From positions 1 through 64,000 of the forward strand of contig DAXK01000032.1 of assembly GCA_002506365.1 (NCBI GenBank): DNA of 64,000 bases, written 5' to 3'. Position numbers and translations under genes: made by a program. Source of the DNA: an archaeon UBA583. GTDB taxonomy: Archaea; Nanobdellota; Nanobdellia; Woesearchaeales; UBA583. This document shows, in pieces, positions 46,541 to 54,220 of the stretch (the stretch's first letter is position 1; every line of letters starts with the position of its first letter). Below the pieces are notes generated by a model. It had not been told where the DNA came from and did no database searches. It saw only the letters and a list, made by a program, of their open reading frames with translations.

Positions 46541-47533
46541 TTAATCAAATTTCACAACACTAAACAACTCATCAGGCAAAATCGAAAACTCCGATAAATT
46601 CAATTTATATTTCTCATCAAGTGTTTCTTTAAATTTAACTTGAGATACTCCCTCCGGTAAACTAGAAACATCAATTTTAGGTAAAACATTTGTATCAAAA
46701 AACATAATCGAATTTATAGAATAATCTAAATCAAATTTATAATCTCTAAATTTATACGATACATCTAAACCCTTACAAATCTCCCTTATAACTTCATCAA
46801 ATTTTTTTAAATGAATCTCATCCAAATTAGAACTAATCTCATTAATTAAATCATTAATAGATTTTCCTCCTCCATGATGAACTCTTTTAACCATAATAGA
46901 ACAAATTAAAACATCCATATCATCACCACTTTGAATTTGTTCAAGTGAAATATAATGTTCACGAATTAAATTTGAAGTAGTTTTAACTTCAATTTTTTCA
47001 AATCCTGAACTAAAATCAAATCGAGCATTTAAAGGTAAATGCCAAAAATCAAGTATTCTATTTCTATCTAAACTAGAATGAATTAATAATAATTCTCCAA
47101 ATAATCCAACAACTTCATCATCTAAAATCTCCACACAATCAACAAATAAATTTTCAATATCTTCAATATATCCCTTAATTTTAAAATTATCCGGATGTAA
47201 AGAATAAAAATTAATTAAATCAGAAATTAAAGTAAAAAAAGATTGAACTAAATTTGAATTAGTAGAAATTAACTCAAAAGAAAAAAATGGACCACAAACT
47301 TGTCTATCTAAAATAGAAATTATATTATTTACTCCTCGAGAAATTTTAATATTTGAAAACTTTTCATTTGGTATCCCAATAAAATTAAAAATATCAGATT
47401 TAAAAAAAACAACTGGAAAATCACCAAACCTTTTCCCAACATAAACCCCATCCAAATTAGGAACTTGTTCAAAATTAATCTTTTTTTCACTAAGAGGAGT
47501 TTCTAGATTATTAAAAATTTGATTTAAATTCAT
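46541..47533 (-). CDS. PD-(D/E)XK family protein, DUF4420-like
   Basis: 330 residues. The core GLFGELLLI (Glu147), then RFDFSSGFEKIEVKT (Asp173, Glu182, Lys184) gives the E...D...ExK active-site arrangement. The surrounding fold matches proteins annotated DUF4420/PD-(D/E)XK, usually found next to Z1-domain, MORC-type ATPase and methyltransferase genes in anti-phage loci. None of those partners is in this window, so this copy looks solitary. Nuclease activity is inferred from the motif. Confidence 0.7.
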   Translation of the reverse strand: MNLNQIFNNLETPLSEKKINFEQVPNLDGVYVGKRFGDFPVVFFKSDIFNFIGIPNEKFSNIKISRGVNNIISILDRQVCGPFFSFELISTNSNLVQSFFTLISDLINFYSLHPDNFKIKGYIEDIENLFVDCVEILDDEVVGLFGELLLIHSSLDRNRILDFWHLPLNARFDFSSGFEKIEVKTTSNLIREHYISLEQIQSGDDMDVLICSIMVKRVHHGGGKSINDLINEISSNLDEIHLKKFDEVIREICKGLDVSYKFRDYKFDLDYSINSIMFFDTNVLPKIDVSSLPEGVSQVKFKETLDEKYKLNLSEFSILPDELFSVVKFD

Positions 47534-47599
47534 AGAATTTATTATAATTTTATTTATTTAAATTAAAGGTTGAAAATTGAAACTAATTAAATAAAAATA

Positions 47600-49246
47600 T
47601 TAATTACAAACTAAATTAATTTTAATAAACTCTCTAGGTTGAATTAAGTCTAAATCACAATAATAAGAACTCCGTAATTTAAATATCTTTGATGTAAAAT
47701 TTCCATATCTATTAGTAAATAAACAACTACACCCATCAAAGTTATCATTGTAGCCCACTCTAAATTCATATTTATGAATTGGTAAGTCTACATTATTAAT
47801 TAGTATTGACTTATAGTTAGATAAATTATTTTTATTTTCAATTATAGTTAAAGGAAATGATTCACCATATATTCCATTATGTCTAGTAAAATAATAATAA
47901 TCAATATTTAAAATTCTTGACTTCAAATCATTTTTAAAATATAATTCTACCTCATTAGAATACATATTAAAATTTGGAGACTTAGAATAGAATAGATCAT
48001 TCCCGACACCATCAAAGTATGGTTGATAACCTATGATATTTAAGTTTTTATTAATAGGTATTGATACCTTATTAGTGGAGGTTGAATCAAATCCAATCGG
48101 ATAATAAGGTAATTCAATTTCTACAAAAGCATCTATTTTTTTATAGAATATCTTATTCTCATCGTCATAAATAATCTTTGAAACTTCTTCATTTAATGAA
48201 ATAACTTGTGGATAAAAAATAGGTTGTAAAAATTGTCCTATAAAAATTAAACTTAAAAATGAAAAAATAGTTATTTTATTTTTTTGTATAAATGGTATAA
48301 AGTTATCTTTAAATTTAAAGTCAAAAATAATATTTACAAAGTAAATTAATAAAAATAAAAAAATAATATAAATTAAAAATAGATTTTTTTGTGAAAACAT
48401 CATAATCACAATAAATGAATAAGATATAAAAACTAAAACTAGATTAAATTTAAAATTTTTAAACCTATCAATCTCCAAATTATAACTATAATATACAATA
48501 GTTAATATTACAAAAACTATAAAAAAAATCAAAAGAACAATAAACAGAGTTAATATACTTTCATTACTAACTAAAGAATATATAAATAATAATCCCATAA
48601 ATGAAATTGATACAAAAAAATAAATAAATGATAAAAATTCATAAAATAAGAATATTTCTTTATAATTTTTAAAATAAGCCTTATCATTTGTTTTTGTAAT
48701 AAATAATCTAAATTGTATAAAAAAACTAGTTAAAAATGAATAAACAACTATAAATACAAAAATTGCCGAGAGAATAGCTTGTAATGTGAAAATTTCGAAG
48801 GGAATTTCATACCTTCTAAAATGTGTTAGTCCATATTCTTGAATAATCTTAAACTGACCCGAAGAATTTGTTAAAACAAATGATAAATTAAATCCTTTAA
48901 TCTCTGAGTCTTTAGGTTCTAAAATTAATCGGTATAAATTTTCATCAACTTTTTTTGCTAATTTATAGTTTTTACTTGAAAAGTCTAATGAGATGAAATA
49001 TACAGACGCATTTATTTTATCTGTAGGAAATTCAACTGTAAAATCTAAAAATTCCCCATAATAATAAGTTTTATCATTTAGAAAGTTAATATTTAAATTA
49101 GCATCAGTAGTATTAATTAATTTTACATTTGAATTAAATTGGTTATCATCTAACATTATAAAAAATAAAAAATAAATTGAAAATACACAAGACAAGATAA
49201 AAATTGAAATCCTAAAATAAAATTGTTTATAACTGATTTTTTTCAT
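47600..49246 (-). CDS. Large polytopic membrane protein with extracellular domains
   Basis: 548 residues. N-terminal membrane segment about 13-31, extracellular beta domain about 32-145, six to eight hydrophobic segments about 148-345, then a C-terminal extracellular domain about 350-548 with cysteines (GCSC, YYCD, LVC) and many Asn/Tyr. Very Ile/Phe/Tyr/Asn-rich. A GATTATATAAAA box is centred about 26 nt upstream. No family recognised. The combination resembles archaeal surface or sensing proteins, which is not specific. Confidence 0.65.
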   Translation of the reverse strand: MKKISYKQFYFRISIFILSCVFSIYFLFFIMLDDNQFNSNVKLINTTDANLNINFLNDKTYYYGEFLDFTVEFPTDKINASVYFISLDFSSKNYKLAKKVDENLYRLILEPKDSEIKGFNLSFVLTNSSGQFKIIQEYGLTHFRRYEIPFEIFTLQAILSAIFVFIVVYSFLTSFFIQFRLFITKTNDKAYFKNYKEIFLFYEFLSFIYFFVSISFMGLLFIYSLVSNESILTLFIVLLIFFIVFVILTIVYYSYNLEIDRFKNFKFNLVLVFISYSFIVIMMFSQKNLFLIYIIFLFLLIYFVNIIFDFKFKDNFIPFIQKNKITIFSFLSLIFIGQFLQPIFYPQVISLNEEVSKIIYDDENKIFYKKIDAFVEIELPYYPIGFDSTSTNKVSIPINKNLNIIGYQPYFDGVGNDLFYSKSPNFNMYSNEVELYFKNDLKSRILNIDYYYFTRHNGIYGESFPLTIIENKNNLSNYKSILINNVDLPIHKYEFRVGYNDNFDGCSCLFTNRYGNFTSKIFKLRSSYYCDLDLIQPREFIKINLVCN

Positions 49247-49407
49247 AACTAATTAGTAAATATTCTGATTATATAAAAAACTAACGGAAAATAGACAGTA
49301 AAATTAAGCTATATTATTGGATTTGAAAGTAATTTTGAACATTGTTCAAAATTTCCTCAAAAATCGAAGATTTTTCGAGTGAGTACAATGTGCTCACGGT
49401 CGCACTG

Positions 49408-49451
49408 AGTCTCCGGAGGAGGTCAGTGGTGAAAAGGAACTCTTCGTTATT
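49408..49451 (+). other. Degenerate inverted copy of the initiator tRNA 3' half
   Basis: On the plus strand the segment reads CTCCGGAGGAGG, then GTCAGTGGT and, after a short divergent stretch, ACTCTTCGTTATT. These match in order the anticodon-stem end, variable region/T-arm and 3' acceptor plus flank of the minus-strand tRNA at 49504-49577. The copy has insertions and cannot fold as a tRNA. Confidence 0.5.
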
Positions 49452-49513
49452 CAAAGATAGAAAAATTTTCACTCGTGAAAATTTTGAATAGAATTGAAAA
49501 AATAACGAAGAGT
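49439..49513. repeat. Nested inverted repeats including the tRNA 3' end
   Basis: Outer arms ACTCTTCGTTATT (49439-49451) and its exact complement AATAACGAAGAGT (49501-49513), the second being the tRNA's 3' end. Inside, AAAATTTTCAC-TC-GTGAAAATTTT (49462-49485) is a perfect 11-bp hairpin. The structure lies directly downstream of the tRNA and could form a cruciform in DNA or a hairpin in the trailer RNA. Confidence 0.6.
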
Positions 49514-49577
49514 GGATTTGAACCACTGACCTCCGGGTTATGAGCCCGGCGAGCACTCCTAACTGCTCCACTTCGTT
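49504..49577 (-). tRNA. Initiator tRNA-Met (CAU)
   Basis: Folds completely: acceptor AACGAAG/CTTCGTT (7 bp), D-arm GAGC/GCTC, anticodon arm CCGGG-CTCATAA-CCCGG, 5-nt variable loop, T-arm AGTGG-TTCAAAT-CCACT. The anticodon is CAT. Two initiator hallmarks are present: A1-U72 and three consecutive G-C pairs (29-31/39-41) in the anticodon stem. No intron; CCA is not encoded. No protein frame across it was called; reading frames there are artefacts. Confidence 0.95.
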
Positions 49578-49603
49578 AATATATATGTATTAATTTAATA
49601 AAA

Positions 49604-49659
49604 CTTTGTGAAAACATTGTTTTCACAACGGATTAGAAATTTGTAAACAAATTTCTTGA
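49604..49659 (+). repeat. Dispersed hairpin element, copy 3 (reference form)
   Basis: Starts CTTTGTGAAAACATTG and ends AAATTTCTTGA. GTGAAAAC-ATT-GTTTTCAC hairpin, then AACGGATT, then AGAAATTTG-TAAA-CAAATTTCT hairpin and final TGA. It lies between the L18e stop and the tRNA, opposite to their direction of transcription. Confidence 0.6.
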
Positions 49660-49669
49660 AATAAATCAA

Positions 49670-50038
49670 TTATTTTAAAATAACTGGTTTATCTTTAGGA
49701 TTCTTTGAAATATAATCCTTAATTGTTACAAACTTACCACCAGCAGCCTCAATTGACTTAATAGCTGATGATGAAGCGTTAAATGCTACAACTGTAACCT
49801 TCTTAGATAAAATACCTTCACCTAAAACCTTTCCAGGAACAATAACAACTTCTCCACCTTTAGTATACTTACTAATTTTGGATAAGTTTGTTTGTGCTCT
49901 TTGACTCGCAGACCCTGCTAAAACCTTAGCCACTGCTTTCCAAGTACCAACACCTGATGTTACAGATAATTTTTTTAAATCTCTGATAGTATCAAATAGA
50001 ACTTGATTTGTTGTTTTCGTTTTTGGAATAACCGCCAT
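49670..50038 (-). CDS. rpl18e: Ribosomal protein L18e
   Basis: 122 residues, archaeal/eukaryotic large-subunit protein L18e. It starts MAVIPKTKTTNQVLFDTI, and the L18e/L15 signature includes VVIVPGKVLGEG and VTVVAFNASSSAIKSIEAAGG. Usual length. AGTTTATAAAG is centred about 28 nt upstream, fitting a short or absent leader. In many archaea it starts a ribosomal/RNA polymerase cluster; here it stands next to the initiator tRNA instead. Confidence 0.95.
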   Translation of the reverse strand: MAVIPKTKTTNQVLFDTIRDLKKLSVTSGVGTWKAVAKVLAGSASQRAQTNLSKISKYTKGGEVVIVPGKVLGEGILSKKVTVVAFNASSSAIKSIEAAGGKFVTIKDYISKNPKDKPVILK

Positions 50039-50105
50039 CGTACTAAAAATAAAACAACTCCAGTTTATAAAGTTTTCTTAAAATCAAAACTATTAAAGAA
50101 ATTAA

Positions 50106-50441
50106 TTAATCAAAATCAATCCTAAACTCAAACCCGTGCTTAGTAAATCCTTGTTTTTCATAATAACTATGTAATCTCTCCTTTACAAACCTTGAAGTAA
50201 AAATCATCTTATAACAATTATTCTCCCTAGCCAAATCAACAATCTTATTCATTAACTCCTTACCCAAACCATCTCCACGATAACTCTCATCAACAAAAAC
50301 ATCCTCAACAAACCCAAAAGGTCGCTTATGAATATCATTATTCATCAAATATAAAAACGCATGACCTACATCCTCCCCACCTCTCTCAACACAAACTCTA
50401 AAACCTGAAGACTTTACTTCACAAACCTTTAACTCACTCAT
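50106..50441 (-). CDS. GNAT acetyltransferase, GNA1-like, in glmS operon
   Basis: 111 residues with a single GNAT fold. The EDVFVDESYRGDGLGKELM acetyl-CoA loop, then CYKMIF and a YEKQGFTKHG end, resemble glucosamine-6-phosphate N-acetyltransferase GNA1 (EDVVVD, YRGKGLGK, CYK, FYEKxGF). The start overlaps the glmS stop in an ATGA, so the two are coupled. A role in acetylating GlcN-6-P made by GlmS is a strong inference from context, but generic GNAT function cannot be excluded. Confidence 0.7.
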   Translation of the reverse strand: MSELKVCEVKSSGFRVCVERGGEDVGHAFLYLMNNDIHKRPFGFVEDVFVDESYRGDGLGKELMNKIVDLARENNCYKMIFTSRFVKERLHSYYEKQGFTKHGFEFRIDFD

Positions 50442-52186
50442 TTTACAGTCACCGACTTTGCTAAATTTCTTGGTTTATCAGGATTCAACCCTAACCTCTC
50501 AGCCATCTTAAGAGCTAATAACTGCAAAACAATAGTTCCAAAAATATCTTCAAAAACCTCTGGAACCTTAACAAAATAATCATAAACCTCATTCTCAACT
50601 GAACTAACTCCAATCAAAACACCACCACGAGTTTTAATCTCAATAGCATTTGACACAATCTCATCACAATTCCCTAAAACCACAACAGGAACACCATCAG
50701 TAATTAAAGCCAAAGTTCCATGCTTTAACTCTCCCCCCGCAAAACCTTCAGCATGAATATAACTAACCTCCTTTAACTTTAAACTTCCCTCCAAAGCAAA
50801 AGGATGAAACTCATTTCTCCCAATAAAAAAACAATCAGGAGCTGAATAAAATTTCTCACAAACATCATCCAAAATATTTAAACAATTTCCAATAAACCTA
50901 TCAAACTCATTTTCATAAAAAGTTAAATCATCATTAATTTCCTTTCCACACAACTCATAATTCAATAAATGAGAAACAAACACTTGAGCAGAAAAAGCCT
51001 TAGTTGAAGCAACAGAAACCTCACGCCCACAATTTAATAAAATAATTCTATTTGCAAAACGAGCTAAAGTTGAATTAGCAGTATTAGTAATTGTAAAAAT
51101 CTCATTACTATCCCTTAGCTCACGCAACGGATAAATCAAATCTGCAGTCTCACCTGACTGACTCAAAACAACAATAATTGAATCAGAAATAACTTTAGTG
51201 TAATTTTGTAACTCACTAGCTAAAATAATACTTGACATAATTCCATGCTTTAAAAGTTCATAATGCATAACATAAGCAGCATGATAACTAGTTCCAGCGG
51301 CAGTTAAAACTAACTTACGCCCATTCCTTAAAGCATTCTTTAAATACTTAATAGAAGATAAATTCTCACTTGTAATAATACTTCTTAAATTTTTTTGATC
51401 ATAAATTTCTTTCTCCATATAAGTTGGAAAAGAATTCTCATCATCACACTCAGATTTTACTGACTCCTTAAACTCAGGAGAAAACTCTTTAAAATCACAA
51501 TAAAAATGTGAACTAATATTATTCTCACTAATTGAACTAACTAAAACCTCTCCATCATTTAAAACATAAAACTTATCAGAATTATTTTGAACTAAACCAG
51601 AATCAGAACATAAAAATAACTCATCATCACAAACTCCAATAGCAATAGGATTAATATTTTTATAAGCTAAAATACAATTTTCATACTTTACAACAAAAGA
51701 AAATTCCCCCTTTAAATCTTCAAAAACTCTCTTACTTGTTAAAAGTAAATCATTTTCAACATTCCCAGTATCCTTAAAATACTTAGAAAATAAATGTGGT
51801 AAAACCTCAGTATCAGTTTCAGAATTAAACTCAACACCACAATTTTTCAAATCAGATTTAATATCTAAATAATTTTCAATAATTCCATTCATAACAACAT
51901 AAAACTTTTTATCACAACTCCAATGAGGATGAGCATTCTCCTTAGTAACTCCACCATGAGTTGCCCAACGAGTATGACCAATTTCAACATTAGACTCAAA
52001 TTTAGATAATCTATCTAACTCAAACTCAGACAACTCAGAAATATTTTTAGAAACAACTTCATCTGAACCTAACTTATGTAACAAAACACCATAAGAATCA
52101 TAACCTCTATACTCTAAAAACTTTAAACCCTTTAAAGTTTTAATTGGACTTAAATCCTTAGAAATTCTAGCAATTATTCCACACAT
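50438..52186 (-). CDS. glmS: Glutamine-fructose-6-phosphate aminotransferase
   Basis: 582 residues. N-terminal glutaminase domain with catalytic Cys after the initiator Met (MCGIIARI), GHTRWATHG and NGIIENY; two SIS isomerase domains (AAGTSYHAAYV, SQSGETAD, then GRNEFHPFALEGSLKLKEVSYIHAEG), and the typical C-terminus DKPRNLAKSVTVK. Converts fructose-6-phosphate plus glutamine to glucosamine-6-phosphate, the first step of UDP-GlcNAc synthesis. GAGGTG lies about 9 nt before the ATG. A string of four hairpins precedes it. Confidence 0.96.
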   Translation of the reverse strand: MCGIIARISKDLSPIKTLKGLKFLEYRGYDSYGVLLHKLGSDEVVSKNISELSEFELDRLSKFESNVEIGHTRWATHGGVTKENAHPHWSCDKKFYVVMNGIIENYLDIKSDLKNCGVEFNSETDTEVLPHLFSKYFKDTGNVENDLLLTSKRVFEDLKGEFSFVVKYENCILAYKNINPIAIGVCDDELFLCSDSGLVQNNSDKFYVLNDGEVLVSSISENNISSHFYCDFKEFSPEFKESVKSECDDENSFPTYMEKEIYDQKNLRSIITSENLSSIKYLKNALRNGRKLVLTAAGTSYHAAYVMHYELLKHGIMSSIILASELQNYTKVISDSIIVVLSQSGETADLIYPLRELRDSNEIFTITNTANSTLARFANRIILLNCGREVSVASTKAFSAQVFVSHLLNYELCGKEINDDLTFYENEFDRFIGNCLNILDDVCEKFYSAPDCFFIGRNEFHPFALEGSLKLKEVSYIHAEGFAGGELKHGTLALITDGVPVVVLGNCDEIVSNAIEIKTRGGVLIGVSSVENEVYDYFVKVPEVFEDIFGTIVLQLLALKMAERLGLNPDKPRNLAKSVTVK

Positions 52187-52188
52187 TA

Positions 52189-52282
52189 TTTTTCACCTCG
52201 TGAAAAAAATGTTCCGACAACCATTGTGTTGGCGTGAACATCAATTTCTAAAAACATTGTTTTTAAAATGAGCATTTTAAAA
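52189..52282. promoter_or_regulatory. Four consecutive hairpins between nucleotidyltransferase and glmS
   Basis: TTTTTCAC/GTGAAAAA (52189-52207), ATGTTC/GAACAT enclosing CAAC-CATTGT-GTTG (52209-52241), AAAAAC-ATT-GTTTTT (52250-52264) and TTTTAAAATG/CATTTTAAAA (52261-52282, overlapping the nucleotidyltransferase stop). The first hairpin includes the glmS ribosome site on the minus strand, so it could mask translation. glmS leaders are riboswitch or ribozyme sites in some bacteria, but none of those folds is recognised here. Confidence 0.45.
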
Positions 52283-52958
52283 CCTCCTCTGCTTTTGTTT
52301 GCTCATCAGGATTCCCAACAGGTAACCAAAAATTAGTTGGAACAACATTAACACTAGCTCCATTTTTAATTAAAAAATTTAAATAATCAACAATTTCATA
52401 CTCACCTCTAGAACTTAACTCTAACTTAAAATTAAAAATATCTGGAGTAAACATATAGACTCCAATATTAACTAAATTACTCGGTGGATTTTCAGGTTTC
52501 TCAATAATTTCAATTAAATTATCATCTCTATCAATTTTTAAAACTCCAAAACTACTTGGATTACTAACCTCCATACCAAGCATACCAAACTCACAATCAG
52601 CCAAAGACTCCAAATCAGAAACAGAATAAATATCATCTCCATTTAAAACCATAAATTTTTTATCCAATAACTCTTTACAACACATTAAAGCATGTCCAGT
52701 TCCAAGTTGCTCAGTTTGCTCAACATACCTGATAGGAATTCCCTTATAACTATCTCCAACAACATCAATAATTTTATCTTTTAAATACCCAACAACTAAA
52801 ATAATTTCAGACGCAATATCAACTAAAGCCTCCAATTTATGTTCTAAAACAGACTTATTACAAACTTCAACTAAAACTTTTGGAATATTTTCAGTAACTG
52901 GAAGAAACCTCGTTCCCTTCCCACCACATAAAATAACAACTTGAATTTTATCTTTCAT
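52263..52958 (-). CDS. Sugar-1-phosphate nucleotidyltransferase (GlmU/RmlA type)
   Basis: About 231 residues, the nucleotidyltransferase domain only. N-terminal VVILCGGKGTRFLPVTENIPK is the pyrophosphorylase signature; GTGHALMCC and GDDIYSV (metal/NTP binding), MLGMEV..., IEIIEKPENPPS and NIGVYMF follow. Lacks the left-handed beta-helix acetyltransferase of GlmU. Just upstream of glmS, it likely makes UDP-GlcNAc or another NDP-sugar. The start chosen is MKDKIQ (ATG at 52956-52958). Confidence 0.9.
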   Translation of the reverse strand: MKDKIQVVILCGGKGTRFLPVTENIPKVLVEVCNKSVLEHKLEALVDIASEIILVVGYLKDKIIDVVGDSYKGIPIRYVEQTEQLGTGHALMCCKELLDKKFMVLNGDDIYSVSDLESLADCEFGMLGMEVSNPSSFGVLKIDRDDNLIEIIEKPENPPSNLVNIGVYMFTPDIFNFKLELSSRGEYEIVDYLNFLIKNGASVNVVPTNFWLPVGNPDEQTKAEEVLKCSF

Positions 52959-53108
52959 ATAAAAAATCTGTAAACCCATTAATTAAAAGTTTATTGTAAC
53001 TAAAAGTAAATAATTTAAACAATAAAAATTAAACCAAAAAAATATACTTTATAACTATAATTAAAATTGTAAATATAATTATATAAAATAATTATATATA
53101 AAAATTAG

Positions 53109-53128
53109 AGTAACTTTAAGCAGTTACT
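53109..53128. terminator. Hairpin overlapping the stop codon of the H1-like gene
   Basis: AGTAACT/AGTTACT with a 6-nt loop that contains the TAA stop (minus strand). On the minus strand A/T-rich sequence follows. Confidence 0.45.
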
Positions 53129-53760
53129 TTTTTACCTGTTGATTTCTTAACAGCTTTTTTCTTAGGAGCTACTGCTTTTTTAGTAACTACTTTTTTAGCA
53201 GGGGCTTTCTTAGCAACTACTTTTTTAGCAGGTGCTTTTTTAACAACCTTCTTAGCAGGAGCTTTCTTAGCAACTACTTTTTTAGCAGGTGCTTTTTTAA
53301 CAACCTTTTTAGCTGGGGCTTTTTTAGCTACAACTTTTTTATTTAATTTTGAAACTTCAGCCTTAACTTTTGAATTTGTCTTTTCAGCAGTAGTTAACTT
53401 AGACTTAATATCTTTCATCATACCAATACTCTTAGCTAATAATTTTTCATCATCAGCTGAAACAGTCTTAGCAGCCTTAGTTGCAATTTTTTTCGCTGCA
53501 GCTTTTTTAACATCAACTTTATTAATTAAAAGTTCATTATTATTTAAAGCCTTATCTAACATCTTCTTTAAATCAGCATTCTCTTTTTCTAATCTCTTAG
53601 TCATAGATTTTTCACTATTTAATTGTTCCTTAGATTTTACAGATTCTAAATGTAACATATGTCTATCCTCAGATAGTTTATGACTCTCAATAATGATTCT
53701 TTTAATTTCTGATAAAGATTCATCTGAAACATGTTTTTTTTTAAATAATTTATTTAACAT
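53116..53760 (-). CDS. Histone H1-like Lys/Ala-repeat protein with coiled-coil N-terminus
   Basis: About 214 residues. Helical, coiled-coil-like N-terminal half (about 10-125), then a C-terminal tail of about 80 residues built from repeats of KKVVAKKAPA and KKVVKKAPA, ending in KSTGKKVTA. Such (K/A/P)-rich tails occur in histone H1 and in bacterial HU/H1-like nucleoid proteins and bind DNA. No globular H1 domain is seen. DNA compaction or membrane/DNA bridging is inferred. Start ATG at 53758-53760; the longest frame adds nine AT-rich codons. Confidence 0.7.
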   Translation of the reverse strand: MLNKLFKKKHVSDESLSEIKRIIIESHKLSEDRHMLHLESVKSKEQLNSEKSMTKRLEKENADLKKMLDKALNNNELLINKVDVKKAAAKKIATKAAKTVSADDEKLLAKSIGMMKDIKSKLTTAEKTNSKVKAEVSKLNKKVVAKKAPAKKVVKKAPAKKVVAKKAPAKKVVKKAPAKKVVAKKAPAKKVVTKKAVAPKKKAVKKSTGKKVTA

Positions 53761-53894
53761 TTTAAAAATAAAATAAATAAAATACATCTTAAATATTATT
53801 AACTCAAAAATAAAATAACATTAAAGTATCAAAAAATAAAATAAAAAATTACAAAATAAATAACAAAACAAAACATAAATAATTAACAAAAAGA

Positions 53895-53913
53895 TAGTTT
53901 GAAAATCAAACTA
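53895..53913. terminator. Hairpin downstream of the winged-helix gene
   Basis: TAGTTTGA/TCAAACTA with a 3-nt loop, 14 nt past the winged-helix gene's stop (minus strand), followed by an A/T tract. Likely transcript 3' end. Confidence 0.45.
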
Positions 53914-53926
53914 GAATAAATTTTAA

Positions 53927-54220
53927 TCAAAAACCAAACTCATCTAAAAACTCCCTAAACTCATCAAACCTATTTAAAAAATTAACACCAATATCAGTTA
54001 AACTATAAACAAATCTTGAAGACTTTTTACTAACCTCATTTCTAACTAAAAAATTCTTTTTTTCTAACTCAAAAATATACTCCTCAAACATCCCAAAAGA
54101 TAAATTAGACTTTCTCATCAAATTAGTTGGAGAAATATTATTCCCTGACTTTTTAACCTCCAACAATATATCTCTATTAACTTCTAACTTAGAACGCCGT
54201 TTAACAGATTTCATACTCAT
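53927..54220 (-). CDS. Winged-helix DNA-binding protein
   Basis: 97 residues. Basic N-terminus, then a helix-turn-helix (NRDILLEVKK, SPTNLMRKSNLSFGMFEEYI) and a wing (NFLVRNEVSKKSSRFVYSLTDIG), matching archaeal PF14947-type (HTH_45) regulators. The start overlaps the stop of an upstream membrane protein in an ATGA, so the two are translated together. Likely a transcriptional regulator, perhaps regulated through the membrane partner. Confidence 0.75.
   Translation of the reverse strand: MSMKSVKRRSKLEVNRDILLEVKKSGNNISPTNLMRKSNLSFGMFEEYIFELEKKNFLVRNEVSKKSSRFVYSLTDIGVNFLNRFDEFREFLDEFGF

Noticed and set aside
49408..49451. A second tRNA or pseudo-tRNA gene
   Set aside because: Only the 3' half is similar, with insertions; no D-arm, anticodon loop or acceptor pairing can form.
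49314..49571. Minus-strand reading frame of 85 codons overlapping the tRNA
   Set aside because: It begins inside the initiator tRNA and runs through the inverted repeats; its first residues are a translation of tRNA sequence. No TATA or ribosome site supports it.
49504..49577. tRNA-adjacent integrated element with attachment sites
   Set aside because: No direct repeat of the tRNA 3' end and no integrase gene were seen; the only copy is inverted and degenerate.
52187..52262. Bacterial glmS ribozyme
   Set aside because: The gap is too short and lacks the expected pseudoknotted core; only simple hairpins are visible.
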